From Vicugna pacos (taxonomy: Eukaryota; Chordata; Mammalia; Artiodactyla; Camelidae), in assembly GCF_048564905.1 (NCBI RefSeq), contig NC_133023.1:74868453-74932452 (forward strand): a stretch of DNA of 64,000 bases, read 5' to 3'. Shown here piece after piece: positions 11,451 through 23,592 of this stretch. Positions within the stretch are counted from its first letter, which is position 1; every line of letters begins with the position of its first letter. A program made the position numbers and the translations under genes. Below the pieces are notes generated by a model. It saw only the letters and a list, made by a program, of their open reading frames with translations, made no database searches and was not told the DNA's origin.

Positions 11451-11846
11451 GAACGATTTTTTCCTTTTGATCAGACTTTCAGCTTAACTGAGAGATGTGA
11501 TCAAAATTCAAAGCATTAGCACCACTACCAGTTATGGCTCTAAAGTTCTCACAGTTTTTGTTGATCTCTGTTTGGTATTCACAAGTCATGACTTCAGATT
11601 TACAGTCTTTTAGCCAGTCATTTTCTTCATTTCTTTTCTGATGTTCCAGTCCAAGGAAGATCATTCGTTTGGTGGTTAGCGTATGGGAACATTCATTTAA
11701 GACTTTTGAGAGAATACATGTGTTAAGGAGACTGCTATGATTATTATAAGCAGAATGATTCTCAATGTTTGGAGGGCACTTTGGAGCCATGGTTGCCAAG
11801 ACCCAAACCAACCAAAATTAAATAAGGCAGAGAAAGCTTGAAGAAG

Positions 11847-12080
11847 TCAACTTTTTAAGCCAAGGGGCTTGCTCAGCGATCTTATGTAACCAAGCTTCAA
11901 CTTCCAGGTGCAGCAGGTGGTGCTGGCCACAGCATAGACACCTCCTTGCTCAGCTAAGAGATAATCAAAGGCTATCTTATTATTAAGAACTTTGGCCAGG
12001 GAGTCTAAGGATTTTTGTTGTACAGCTATTGTCTTAGCCGTCAATTCTGCAATATTTTTAGGAGTTAAGGAGAGATTCAT
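11847..12080 (-). pseudogene. Fossil envelope transmembrane region of the provirus
   Basis: Conceptual translation on the minus strand shows the immunosuppressive-domain-like and cysteine-motif neighbourhood of gammaretroviral-type Env (a LLAEQGG... TTCCTW pattern). This places it as the env end of the class I provirus, just upstream of the 3' LTR in viral orientation. It is a broken fossil. Confidence 0.75.
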
Positions 12081-15000
12081 ATTTCTATTTACATTTATTC
12101 CTAACCAAGGAATTAGGGCCCCACCAAGGGAAGTGAATCCTGAGTCATGAACATCTCCTGGTAGGTCCCTTCTAAGTCACTGATGTAGATTCAGGGAAGT
12201 TGACCAATGAGGTGCCTCAGTTCATTTGTGAGCAGTTAGGGGCACAGTTAGATAACCCAAGTGGTGTTACCTGATTATGGGCCAGCCATCTAGGCACCCA
12301 TATGCCCAAAGACATAGACAAAGATAAATCATATCAGGGCACAAACCACTTTCACTAAGGTGGGGCCACTTAGGAATGGGAGTATGGATGATGGCATTAT
12401 CTTTCCAGGACAATGCTTGAGTAAAGGGGCGAGGGGGAAGAAGAAGAAGAAAGGGTTTCATGTTCGGTTAAAGTACAAAGTCTTGATTCAGTGTCTTGGA
12501 AGGAAGCAGCTTACCTTTACGTAAGCTACTTCTCTTCCTAGTCAATTTGATTTTGAGGTCTCCAGCTGGTGTGTATAACCAGATGTCAGGTGGAAACTTC
12601 CTCAGCTATGAGATACATGTATACCTAAGGTTCAAATCCCTGAAGTTTGGCAGCCATCTGGGTAGTGAGGAGTTTCTGTTACAGTTCCTTCGAAGGAGAC
12701 TCAAAGGAAATCTTTGTTCTTAGTGATTCCAAATCTGAAGAGTGAGTGAAAATTGAAAATGTTAGTGTGGAGAGCTGTAGCTAGTTATTTGAGGGAACTA
12801 GAAGAATTCAGGATCCAGTTCAGTTCAAAAGCATATAACAAAACATCAAAGACAATTAACAGGAGTAGAATGTAATAAACATTGTAGAATGGAGTAAACA
12901 TAAGATTTTTCTTTATGACTTTTACCAAAGGTAATCACAGTAAAACTAATTTGTTTGCATTAAACTTGGCCTGATTTGCAGCAAAAATAGTGATTTGACC
13001 ATATAAACTCTTTTTAAGACTGCTTTGTTGGAACTTTTCATAAGAAACCTCAGATTGAACTCTTAAAGGCCTCTGAGGCCAGGAAGCCAAGCCAATAATT
13101 CACTATTGGATTTTACCTGCAATACATATAGTTTGGAAGATTTCCTCTCTTCTCAAGGTCCCCTAAAACACATGGAGGTTCCTGGGCCTGCCAGGCAGTG
13201 AGCTTCCTTACTCACCTGGTAAGGCTGCTGGGAACCCTATAAGCAAGGTATCAGGATGATTTTTCCAAGTTGTTTCTTAAAGCCATCTGGTCATACGGAA
13301 ATCTGTACACATCTCTCTCAGCTGTAAGATTTGTTAATTTAGCCAGTGTTTCCAATTGTGTTCTGAAACAAGGAGAATAGATTCTTACTGAACTTATGCA
13401 AATAACTAATTATATTTCCAGGAAAAAATACTCAAGGTTTCCAAATTACGGAAGGATCAGATGGAGAGAAGAAGTTTCATCTCTGTTTACAGAGTATACT
13501 TTATCAAATTGCTGTAAGTCATCAATTGTTTAAGAGAAAAGTTTTCCTTAAATCAGGAAAACCAAAACCTTAAGGATCAGAAATATTTCAAACAAAAAAA
13601 TCATAAAAATTATAATCATCCTCCTTAGGTCATTCACTCCCATGTAATTAATTCTTGTTCTGCTTGAATCCAGTTCAGTTTTATGACCTTAGATTTAAAC
13701 CTGTACTTATCAAAGTTCTTTCCATGAAGATGAAAGTACTTTTGTAGGAACACTTTTGCAAAAATATCTAAGACAATAACTCTCTGTAAATGACAAAGAC
13801 TTAAAAATGCCCATTGTTAAAGATCTGATGAGCATTCGTTTGGTAAACAAATGTTATTTCTGTGCTATATAACATTTTAAGGTGATAACTGAAATTATGA
13901 GTGATAATATTATACCAGGACAAACCAGATTTTCAGGAATTTCACAGAACTTCTGAAACACTTATTACATATACAAATATAACATAAAGAAGGATTAGTA
14001 TAATTTTTTATTTGACAATGTTTCCCATGTAATTTAATATCAAATAAGTCTAATTAAACATCTCTCTTTTTATTAGGAGAGAGAACAAATATGGCCCTCT
14101 GGAACATCTCAAATTTGGTTCAAAATCAAAAAGGGTTTACTTAGAATTTGATTTGGGGGAAATTTATTAAAAATATCAAAAGATTCAAAAATACTTGGTC
14201 AAATAGTATCATACTTTACTATGAAACAACATTTAGTTATCCATTTAATCAAAGTGATAATTGAAGACTTCACAGGTAAATACAGAAAGTTAAATGATTA
14301 CAGGAAAGTATTTTGGTAAAACACATAATCTTTGCTTTGGAGGCAGATTACTTAAAAGGTAAAGAAACTTTAACAATCTGTTATCAAAAGCAGATTAAAA
14401 TTTGAAGAAAACTTTGTCCTTTTAACAGAGAGAAAACCAAATTCTAATTTTGCACCAGCTTACTTTTGATATTAACATTTACTTAACTTAAGTTTATTCT
14501 AATCTTAACCAGCTTGATCTTGCATAAATTTCTTTCTCAAGATTTCTTCTCCACAAAACTCCATTTTTGTCCTATGTTTTTCTTCTTTCCCACTCTGAAA
14601 TAACCAGTCTCACTTTAGTACAAAATTGTTTTCTTTTTTCTTAAGAAAAATGCATCGCCATTCTTCATACCGCTCCTCTTACTGGAAACACACACCCTAC
14701 TTTCCTTGCTTATAGAGATGTTTGCCTTATTATTTCTAGCAGCTTTTATTATATATATATATTTTTAATTATATATATATTAGAATACTTAATCTTAAAC
14801 AACTTTAATTTTTACTAAAAATGAAGAAATAAACTATTGTGAACTGTGCTTTTTCTTAGTATTCTGTGGCTTGACAAATTTATAAATACTTTTTATAATC
14901 TCTAGAAACATGCTTTCTCATAGTAAATTTTTCAGTGTGGCACAAAACATCTTTATTAATAGACACAAACATCTTTAGACCCTCTGTAAAAGTGGATGAA

Positions 15001-16329
15001 CCCGTGTTCAGTAGTGAATGTTTTATAAAAAAGGTCTAGATATTTAATGGTCAACCATCATTTAATGTAACTTAGCAAAACTTTAAGATTTCAGGTTACA
15101 AAAAGATTTGGGAAAATTATTTTAAGAATATATCTTTTCTGTTTTATCCTGCTTACATTTATTTAATTCACTTGCTTACAACAATTATGTTTAGATTATT
15201 TATGAATATTTCATATGCCAAGTTATTTATTTATTTATTTATGCTGACAAGTTTTGTAACAGAGATACTATAAACTTACTTGACTAGTAAACCCAGGTAG
15301 AACAGAAGTTGTATGTCTGCAATATTTTTAATATTGATAGCTCTAAAGACATGTCAATTTTAATTAAACCAAGACAATTAAACTAGCTTGTATTTACTAG
15401 AGATTATCTCAGATCACATGAACTTGTAAAGCATTTGGGTTTGTTTTTATTATATTTCTAGGAATTTTATAAATACGCAATGCATATAATTGCTTAATTT
15501 TCTTTAGGCCAATTAAATAAAACTCTTTCACAAATTAATTTTAGTAATACCATCCAGATGTGGAAAATACCATACATCTACAACACATGCATAGACACAC
15601 ATATATATACAGATATATGCAAAGACCTTACAGCTCATTTTAATATTTTCACCATGAATCAGGTAGTTATAAAAGAAATTTGAATTCAAATTACATTTCT
15701 GGAAGATGAATAATTAGAGATTACCTGCTCAGATGACTATTATTAATATTTGGAGAAGACACTTCAGATTTTTCATTTGCCTAAATTTCAATATAACTTT
15801 TGCCTCTTTTGTTTTTCTTTCAAGGAGAATTAACTCCCTGAAGTTGATATTTTAAAGAGGTGAACTAGATAAGAGTTCCTGGAGCCACATATCTGGTTTT
15901 GCAAAGATTTATAAGATAAGGACAGTTGTTTTAATTCTTCAAGGAATTAGATTGCAACTTAAATGACATCATAGGTTGATCCACCCATAAATCCTTTTAT
16001 AAGGGCTTTAGAAGTTTTGTTTTGTTTTGTTTTCTCCCTCCCTCTGGGTACATAGTTTTATTTTAGCTTAGAGGTGAAGGCTTAAAAAAATTTCTATCAG
16101 GCTCTGCAATTTGGCCAATTTCTAACCACAGAGCTACTTTTTGTTTTTAGCTGGGACAAACAGTAAATATTTTTGGCAGTATTGAACAACCTCTTTGACT
16201 CCAGAGGCATCCCCAAAGAGGATGAAAAAGATATTTTATTTTCCTCTCTTTATTGGATACCACAAGACAGAAATTCAGGAGAGCTGACTGTGATAAGAAT
16301 TTTCACTCTTAGCTGGATTTTGCCAGTTT

Positions 16330-16400
16330 TTCCAGGGTCCCTTCTGCAAACTCTGAGTGGGATTTAAAGTAGACACTGTAGCTCCATTATCTACCAGAAT
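16330..16400 (-). pseudogene. Fossil protease region of the provirus
   Basis: Minus-strand translation contains a short LVDNGATVSTL-type aspartic protease neighbourhood, where retroviral proteases carry their active-site loop. It marks the gag-pro/pol border of the provirus. Fossil only. Confidence 0.65.
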
Positions 16401-16810
16401 GTGGCAAGGTTTTGTATTGATTTTAATTTTTAGTTTCCCTTGACTGTTTAAGGGAATAACTTAGCAATTTACTAGAAAATCCCTCAGAATCTCCTCAACT
16501 CTGGGAAGGCCCCATGCAGGGGCCCTCATTTGAGAGTAGATATGGGGGTGTTTATAAAGCTACTAGCTTGGCATACTTTTATTTATGCTCTTGTAGTTTC
16601 TTCAAAGTGGAAAGACATCTTAGATTACTGAGTACTCAATAAGGAGAATAGAGAGGAGCAGTAGAATTTATGTCAGTCTTTTCTTTAAGGTATCTCCTGT
16701 GTTCTTAATTTTTCATTAGCCTTTTTGCAATGAATCTTCAAGTGGAGATGATGCAGGAAAATGGATGTGGGGCATGAAGAGGGCAGTGTCCCAAGTCTCA
16801 GTTGAGCCTC

Positions 16811-17405
16811 TGGGATGTGCCCTGCCAGGTGTGGGTCCTTGGCTTTGCGCAGGAAAGAATTCAAGTGCGAGTCACAATTCAGTAAAGGTAGATTTCTTTA
16901 GAGAGATACATACTGCATAGAATGTAAGGCAAGAGAAAGCCAAGGAAAGAGGTGTGGGAATTGGGTGCTCAGGTTAAAGTAAAAGTAGGTATACACTCCA
17001 TAGACAGAGTGCGGGCTGTCTCCAAAGGGGAGAGAGCACAAAAGGGGTGGTGAGGTGTGGTGTTGCCAGTTTTTATGGGCTCAGTAGCTTCACACGCCTA
17101 CAGGGAGGACCATTCCAACTGCCCTGGGGAAGGGCTAGGACTCCTAGGAATTGGGCCACTGCCCATTCTTTGGCCTTTTGCGGTTAGCCTTGGGATTGTC
17201 ATGGCGCCTGCGGGCATGTTATTGATCACACTGTTACAGTGAGAATATAATGAAGCTCAAGGTCTACTAGAAGTCAAATCTCTTAATCCTCAAGGCCAAC
17301 TAGGAGTTGAATCTTCCACCATTTTGGTGAATCTTCTACCATTTTGGTGTTAAATTGCTGTCATTCCTTGAGTGGCTTTGCCCTGCCCCCTTCCCTCCTG
17401 TCTCA
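16811..17405 (-). mobile_element. Solo LTR, window family B (copy 1), nested in the provirus
   Basis: Related by direct comparison to 51619-52099 and 53292-53887: shared TTTGCGCAGGAAAGAATTCAAG (antisense of the U5 end), GGAATTGGGCC, TTTTATGGGCTCAGTAG (TATA side) and CCCTTCCCTCCTGTCTCA (antisense of the TGAGACAGG start). It lies between the gag and protease regions of the older provirus, so it is a later insertion. It contains two copies of the R-region repeat unit (near 16904 and 16987). Confidence 0.82.
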
Positions 17406-18387
17406 AAGCTATTTTGGAATCTTGAAGCCTTGTGGAAGCTTCCACATACCAATTAAATTAGGTAACCCATTCTGGTTGAATAGGGAACATTTATTTTCAA
17501 GTGCACTTCTTAAATGAATGATCTTGTCTAATTGGAATTATCCCCATAAGGACCATTGTCATTCTAGATTGCTTTTTTTTTTGTATGATTTTGACATTTT
17601 TCTAGAGACTTACAGCTTCCATACTATAGTTTTTAGACATAAAATAAGCAGATGTGCTGAAAAATGGCATGCTCAATTCTTTGAAATTTAAAAATCCCAT
17701 TATTTTAAACCTCTGGGTCTCTTGAGCCAAACTAATAGCTAAAGAAGATGTACTGCTGGGTTGGAGCTTGTGTGGTGTTGTACAGTGTGTCTCATTGCAC
17801 TGAAATTTCCTTAATGTTGGCAGGTGACCTGGTGTCAATCTAACCCATCCTGTGTTCAACTTATCTTAACATTGGAGTCTGAGTTAATTGGTGAGTATCC
17901 TAATAGCTTTTAAGTGCTTGATCCATGCTCACAAATTTTTGTGGCTTTTTGGCTCCTGAGATCCCCATTAGCAATAGCCTTTATCTACACAAAACAAGAC
18001 AAACAGACATGTGCCGATTAATATACTGGCAGTATCCAAGAGATATTACTGTGTCCTGGCCAAGAGAAGGCCCTGTGCACACCACCAATAATACCCAATA
18101 TGGAACCTCAGACTGCCAAAAGGACTGAAATAGCATACCTCAACAAATGGGGACTGCGGACTGACTGGACTGGGATTCCAGACAAATGGGGAACTACAGA
18201 CTGGAAAGCCAATTGGATGAGGAACTCAAGACAAAGTGAACAAAGCTCAGAACCAAGAGAAACTTACCTATGGCTCTCAGAGCTCATAAGAAAGAGAACT
18301 CAAAAGGTTTCCTGAGTGCCACACCTGTGTTTCTCATTGTCCCTGAAGCAATCAGAAGTTCACTTCAGATCCTTTCAGTGCCAAGTC

Positions 18388-18757
18388 TGTTAAAAAACAA
18401 AATTCAGTTGAGTAAATTTTTAAAGATCTTATTGGCTTTATTAAATAATTCATCAAGCAGGCAGCATCTCATCTAATAAATAGAAACTCCAAAGAACTGA
18501 GCAAAATGGGAGGCTTTTATAAGTAATGGGGCAGGGACAAGGAAAGAGTGGATTACCTCATCTTTCCTTGAAGGGGTTTATCAGGCAAATTACCTCACTA
18601 TGGTGGACCAGAAAATTTCAGATTGACTGATTTGGGATTATGTTTCTGGGAGAGGTTGAAATTGCAGTTAGGCAGGTATTAAGTCTTGGTTTGCTGTTGT
18701 GGGGCTTAGTGCAAATGACTTCATTTCGGGCTTTTTGTTTCTCTTTTTAATAGTACA
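18388..18757 (-). repeat. 5' LTR of the class I provirus
   Basis: A 370-bp LTR; plus-strand start TGTTAAAAAACAAAATTC and end ...TTTTTAATAGTACA. It is homologous along its whole length to the 3' LTR at 11064. A primer-binding-like site follows at once on the low-coordinate side. Confidence 0.85.
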
Positions 18758-19539
18758 TGAATTTTATGATCTCACTGTTTCCATATCTTCTGTTGTTAGA
18801 CAACTAACCCCTGAAGATTTGAATAACAGGCGCTGTGCTATATTAAAAAGCTAAAACAAAAACAGAAACAAAATTCTATTTCCCTTTGCAAACTATTCCT
18901 ATATTAGTAAGTTATGTTCCTTGTGCCTTACTATTTCTTTTTAAAAGATGTGTTCTCATATGAAGCCTCTTTATTCTTTCCTCTAAATAGATTTTTGTTT
19001 GGTTGATCCTTAAACTTACTTGACATGCCCAGATATGTTTGAACCCCAGCAGTGGACACAGCTGGAGTTATTTTTCAGAAGACTCCTCAGAAAATAGACT
19101 TCAGTTGAGCCTGTCTCATCAGTTCATCAGAACATGCCCAAACATGTCTGAACCCCTAGCTGTGTCTGGCTATGCGCTTAAGATCTGGATTACATTTTCT
19201 GACAAGCTATGTACCAAATACAATAGAAAAAGTTTTGTAAGAAAACAGAGAAGACAGAGGAACTAATTTTGCCTGTAGAGGAATGGGGGAAGGTGGAAAG
19301 TCTTTATAGAAAACTATGGACCTTGAAGGATATGTGTGATTTTGCCAAATGAAGAAAAGTCGTAAGAAAGGCATTGTAGATACAGGACACATGACCAAAA
19401 TCATAGAGGCATGAATGCATAGGCTATGTTAAAAAATAAGCAAATATACTTATTCCTAGAGAACAAAAAGTTGACCAATGTGATGAAAATAGAAAAATAG
19501 GTCTATTCAGGTTTTGAAGAGCTCCTTAACATTGTTCTA
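18758..19539. other. Unassigned sequence with a short imperfect direct repeat
   Basis: No recognised repeat family. Two related segments of about 40 bp (near 19022-19065 and 19133-19175) share ACATGCCCA(G/A)A(T/C)ATGT(T/C)TGAACCCC. Origin unknown. Confidence 0.45.
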
Positions 19540-20130
19540 AGAGGCTTGAATTCTATTCTATAGGTAATGGGGGCATTACAGTTTTAAGCAATTTAAAAAT
19601 TTTTTCAATGAAGTGTTTTGAGTTGGGAAATTGCATTATTGAGTCTTTATTAAAAAAAATAACTGGATACTGTGTAGGTGACAAATAGGGAGAAAATAAC
19701 TTTTGGAATATTTGAACAAGGTATAATGAAGAACTAAACTAAGAGAGTGTCAAGGGGCTTGAGAAAGAACAAATGTGATCAAAATCCTTGGAGGTAGAAG
19801 TGACAAGATTTAGTGACTAATTGTATGTAGTTAGTGCAAGAAAAGTAGGCACAAAAGTTGATTCTGTTTAGAATGTTGATGACTGTGTAGATGGTGGTAT
19901 AATAAGAAATAGACAGATCTGTAGGAAAATACAGCAGATTAACTTTTGAATCAGTTGAATTTAAGTACCTATACTATATTCAGCTACAGGTCTTTAAGAG
20001 AAAATTGGAAATATGAACTTGCAACTATAGAGTAGGGCATAACTTATAAATACAGATTTAGACATTATCAATATAGATGTTAATCGAAGTCATGGGCATG
20101 ATTGTGTCACCTGGGGAGAAAGAAGATAAT
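19540..20130 (-). mobile_element. L2 LINE (antisense), diverged body
   Basis: Wording such as TATTCAGCTACAGGTCTTTAAGAG, TATAGATGTTAATCGAAGTC and TCACCTGGGGAGAAAG fits the antisense L2 body ('GAGTCTGGAGTTC... CATCAGCATATAGATGGTA... GATCACCTAGGGAGA'). Strongly diverged. Confidence 0.5.
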
Positions 20131-20139
20131 GAAGATTTG

Positions 20140-20640
20140 TTAATTCACTAAACGAATTTTTAACAAAGATGTACTAACAAAGAGGTTTGATAGTACCTAA
20201 GAAGAAAATTGTGAGAAAAGAGACACAATCTCTATTCTTAATAATCTGAAGCTGTACTACAATCTTGTATGGGGAGGTAGATGTCAAACAACAAGTTACT
20301 TAATGAGTTGCAATTTTGGGAAGTGCCTCTGAAGAAACTGTACATGGTCCTAAAAAAAAAAAAATCCTATAGCAGAAGGACCTGAAATAGTTTTCAGGGG
20401 CTGAAGGTAGTCAAAGATAGATTCCTATGGAAATAACTTTTGAGTTTTGAAGGAAGAGTAGAGGTTAACCAAGCAGAAAGAAATGGGCATTAGAGGGGGA
20501 ATTCCAGGGAGAGAAAAAACTGCTGCAAAATAGTAGGGGGGAGGGAAATGGCAGAACTCTGTAGAAATGAAAGAAAGCTAATGTACTTCAAGTACAGAGA
20601 GGAAGAGATGTGTTCCTTTTCTAGAGATATGGGTGGATGA
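20140..20640 (-). mobile_element. L2 LINE (antisense), 3' part
   Basis: Begins TTAATTCACTAAACGAATTTTTAACAAAG and passes through AATCTCTATTCTTAATAATC, TTTGAGTTTTGAAGGAAGAGTAGAGG and GAATTCCAGGGAGAG, matching the antisense L2 3' end ('ATTCCAGGCAGAGGGAACAGC'). Because its 3' end lies to the right of the previous L2 fragment's 5'-ward body, these are two separate insertions. Confidence 0.6.
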
Positions 20641-21264
20641 ATGAGGAAAACCTCCTACTATTAAACATCTAATAATGCTGTTATAGAGTATAACAAGCAT
20701 CCTTTTATAAGCATATCAGAAATTGCAGGAAAGGAAATTGTTGGGGGACTGTAAATGTGTGATTTATAAAAAGTTATGAACATGATTCTCATACAAATAT
20801 AAAGTGAGGATGTGTCAAAGGGTTATTTAATTCATTAACAAAGGAAAAGGCAGGATGGTAAAGTTGGAACAAGGGGGAATTAGAAGAGTAGGGGTTTTAA
20901 TAGTCCACTAAGAAAGGTACACTGAAATGTTTGTTGAATTAGACACAGAATTGGTTAGTTAATGTCCCATAAGGCAAAAAGATCACAATCTTTAGGATTA
21001 TTATTACTATTTTTTACCTAATAGGAGTGATTTGCACATCTGCTAGGCAAAACCTAACAATTAACATGTGACTTTTCATATTCTGAGCCCTAGTCAATAG
21101 TAAATAGTATGTCAAACTAAGTACCTTCCCCTAAAGAATTAAATAATACTTGGGTGAGCCCTTTATCCTACGCTCCAGTATGACATTGGGAAAATAGCTA
21201 TACTATCACTTAATTTTTAAGTTTTTGATATTTCTTTGCTTAATAGACCCCAAGTAGAAACTTC
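20641..21264. other. Unassigned sequence
   Basis: No recognised element or exon. Confidence 0.4.
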
Positions 21265-21392
21265 AAAACAGGAGTGGTCAACATAAATTCCATGAGGGCA
21301 GGGACTTTGATTTATTTATTCTGTATCTATAGTGCCTATAATAATGCTTAGTGTAGCAGGCACTTACTAAATATTTGTTAATTAAATGAATG
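21265..21392 (+). mobile_element. L2 LINE, 3' end
   Basis: ATTCCATGAGGGCAGGGAC ... GTGCCTATAATAATGCTTAG ... CACTTACTAAATATTTG ... AATGAATGAA is the canonical L2 3' tail. Confidence 0.85.
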
Positions 21393-21525
21393 AACAAATT
21401 TGTACTTTAGTGGATCTGAGAACATTTACTGTTCTTCATAAGTGGGACTTGGAGTTTCATGGCCATATAGGGGCAGGAAAGCCTTGGGTCTGTAAGAAGT
21501 GGGAATTTGAAACTTAGACTCTCTT

Positions 21526-21571
21526 AAAAAAACAAAACAAAACAAAACAAAACAAACAAACAAAAAAACAC
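21526..21571. repeat. (AAAAC)n / (AAAC)n simple repeat
   Basis: About six units of CAAAA followed by CAAA units; low-complexity A-rich tract. Confidence 0.95.
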
Positions 21572-21619
21572 ACCAAGATCCTCAGTAGTCTACACCTTAA
21601 TGTTAAGAACGAACTAGGA

Positions 21620-21770
21620 AAATATAAACCCAACACAGGAAGCCAATCTTGACTCCTCTCTCTTCTTCACTTTTATATGATCCACCCTAAAATCTTATCA
21701 ATTATACTTCCTAAATGCCCATGATCTGGATTTTGTGTTGTTCTCCAGCTTCATCTCAGGCCATTCTTTC
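21620..21770 (+). mobile_element. L2 LINE fragment (body)
   Basis: AATCTTGACTCCTCTCTCTT ... CTTATCAATTATACTTCCTAAAT resembles the L2 segment 'CATCCTTGACTCCTCCCTCT ... GTTCTACCTCCTAAAT'. Confidence 0.6.
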
Positions 21771-22284
21771 TCAATGAGGTAGGAGGTGAGGTCTTCAGTA
21801 GAGAATGGAGATGATAGTAGAGGGTTGTATGTAGAATAGGGAAGGTATCATATAGACTTTTATATCTGGAAGAGCAAGGAGAAGGCTTTGACATCTATGA
21901 AGAATACTATATTAGAGCTGAATTATGTCCCTGCTTATTTCTGCCAGCCTTGTTCTCCAGAATCCTTGACTTCATGATCCTTACCTTCCCACCACAATAT
22001 GTACCCACCTACTTCCACCTGTATCCTTGCTTTCTGATAGAGTGTGAGGTGCCTTTGAGACCCTTGGGGTTATTATCATGAAAAGAGTGGCTTGAAAAGT
22101 AGAAGGCAGTGAAGATGATAAAGAAAGAAAAATCATTTAACTCAAGTTTGGATGCTACTAAGAATTATTTAATAAACCAAGGAAAGTTACTTGCAGTAAG
22201 ATCCACGTTAAAGGAAAGTCTCTTCACTCTGAAAAGACAGAGAGCTAAAGCAATGGTACAGAACAACATAGTAATTGGCTAATA
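21771..22284. other. Unassigned sequence
   Basis: Nothing recognised apart from possible further L2 erosion products. Confidence 0.35.
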
Positions 22285-22790
22285 TTCACTCATTAATTTA
22301 TTTAACAAACACTGAGCATTTATGGAACAAGGCACGGGGACACAGAGGAGAATGTGCCAAGGTATATATGGGAGAGAGTTGGGAATAGGTTGGGGGTCAT
22401 GGATGTTGCATTCCATATTTGGGCATTTAAAAAAAGGGCTGACAGCTTAATTATTTGTGTTTTCGGATCTGTCAAATATGTCTGTGTTAAAACAATCTTG
22501 CTCAGGCAACATCATCAAAAGGTCGTAGCATCAGAATGACTGTGTTAAAATGGTCACATCAAAATGGCTGCATTATATTGTTTTGTTATGTTATGTACCC
22601 TAATAGGGGATAAATTCAACTAAGTAAGATGTCATGTGATTAAGTAGGGCCTTGAAATGTCAGGTAGAGGAGTTTAGATTTACTAATTTAGACAGGAAAT
22701 TGCTACAGATTCTGAAAACAGGAATGGCATGCTATACATTGTCCTGAAGACAGAGTCATCCAGGTAAATTCTAATAGTGGTGATAGATGC
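22285..22790 (-). mobile_element. L2 LINE (antisense), with an unexplained interior
   Basis: Starts with the antisense tail (CTCATTAATTTATTTAACAAAC, GGCACGGGGACACAGAGGAG) and continues near 22620-22760 with AGTAGGGCCTTGAAATGTC and GGCATGCTATACATTGTCC, as in the L2 'GGGCCTTGTAGGCC' region. 22410-22560 does not fit and may be inserted. Confidence 0.6.
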
Positions 22791-23194
22791 ATTAGGCTGT
22801 CATAGCTGGATGACACTAGCTATTAGGGACACCCAACTGGCGCCCTTGCTTAAGTTCCAGTCTCTCCAAGCAATCTTGTGCTTATAATTTGACTTCCTTT
22901 ATAAATTTGCCTGCAGGAATAGAATGTAGCTCAGTGGACACAAACACCTGGACAGTTGATAGTTATATATCTTATTATAAATTAATAAATTGAATCTCTG
23001 GTTCATAGAGATATATATGAAAGAAATATTAGCCTGGCAGCAATAGTTAGATTGAAACCTTATCTTCAAATCACAAGGGAAGTTAAAAAGGCATTTCCAT
23101 CATGAATATTAAAATAACCTGAACTGCAGAATTTTATAAAGGAATTAAAAAGAATTAGATTTTGAAATATGAACTCTACAAGCACATACTGGCA
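22791..23194. other. Unassigned sequence
   Basis: No recognised feature. Confidence 0.35.
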
Positions 23195-23340
23195 ACCAAT
23201 ACAACACTTACAATTCCCCATGCAAGTTCAAAACTTTCCACCTTGGTACCTTTTGCTCATATTCCACTGAAATGGTTCTTCTACTGCTCCCCAGTCATCC
23301 CACCAGCCACTGGTCAATTTCTAACTATTTTCATCTCATC
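23195..23340 (+). mobile_element. L2 LINE, left part (split by L1)
   Basis: Diverged L2 3' region; it continues on the far side of the antisense L1 at 23593-23832. Confidence 0.45.
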
Positions 23341-23592
23341 CTTTTTTTTTTTTCTTAAAAGATCTTTATTCTTTTTTACAATGTGTCAATTTCTGGTGTA
23401 CAGAACAATGTCCCAGTCATGCACATACATACACACACTCGTTTTCATTTTTTTTTCATTAAAGGTTATTACAAGATATTGAACATACTTCCCTGTGCTA
23501 TACAGAAGATATTTTTTAATCTGTTTTTATATATAGTGACTAACATTTGTAAATCTCAAACTCCCAAATTTATTTCTTCCCACCCTCTTTCC
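23341..23592 (-). mobile_element. Young antisense L1 tail, camelid/cetartiodactyl type
   Basis: Begins with a T-rich tract (antisense poly-A), then AAAGATCTTTATTCTTTTTT, ACAATGTGTCAATTTCTGG, TTACAAGATATTGAACATAC, TTCCCTGTGCTATACAG and AATCTCAAACTCCC. I remember this tail subfamily from camelid genomes, which supports the organism guess. Flanking CTCATCCT and CTCATCTT look like an 8-bp target duplication. Confidence 0.9.

Larger units (their letters stand above)
11064..18757 (-). mobile_element. Old class I-type endogenous retrovirus, both LTRs present, broken
   Basis: A provirus fossil of about 7.7 kb read from right to left: 5' LTR 18388-18757, internal region 18387 to about 11450, 3' LTR 11064 to about 11450. 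The two LTRs are about four-fifths identical by eye, which suggests an old insertion. Just inside the 5' LTR is a TGGCACTGAAAGGATCTG primer-binding-like site whose tRNA I cannot fix. Fossil traces of protease (about 16330-16400) and of envelope transmembrane subunit (about 11850-12080) are visible in the expected order. The middle (13.0-16.1 kb) is heavily decayed and I could not place RT or integrase. The coding regions carry many breaks. A younger solo LTR of another family sits inside at 16811-17405. No clean target duplication was found. Confidence 0.8.
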
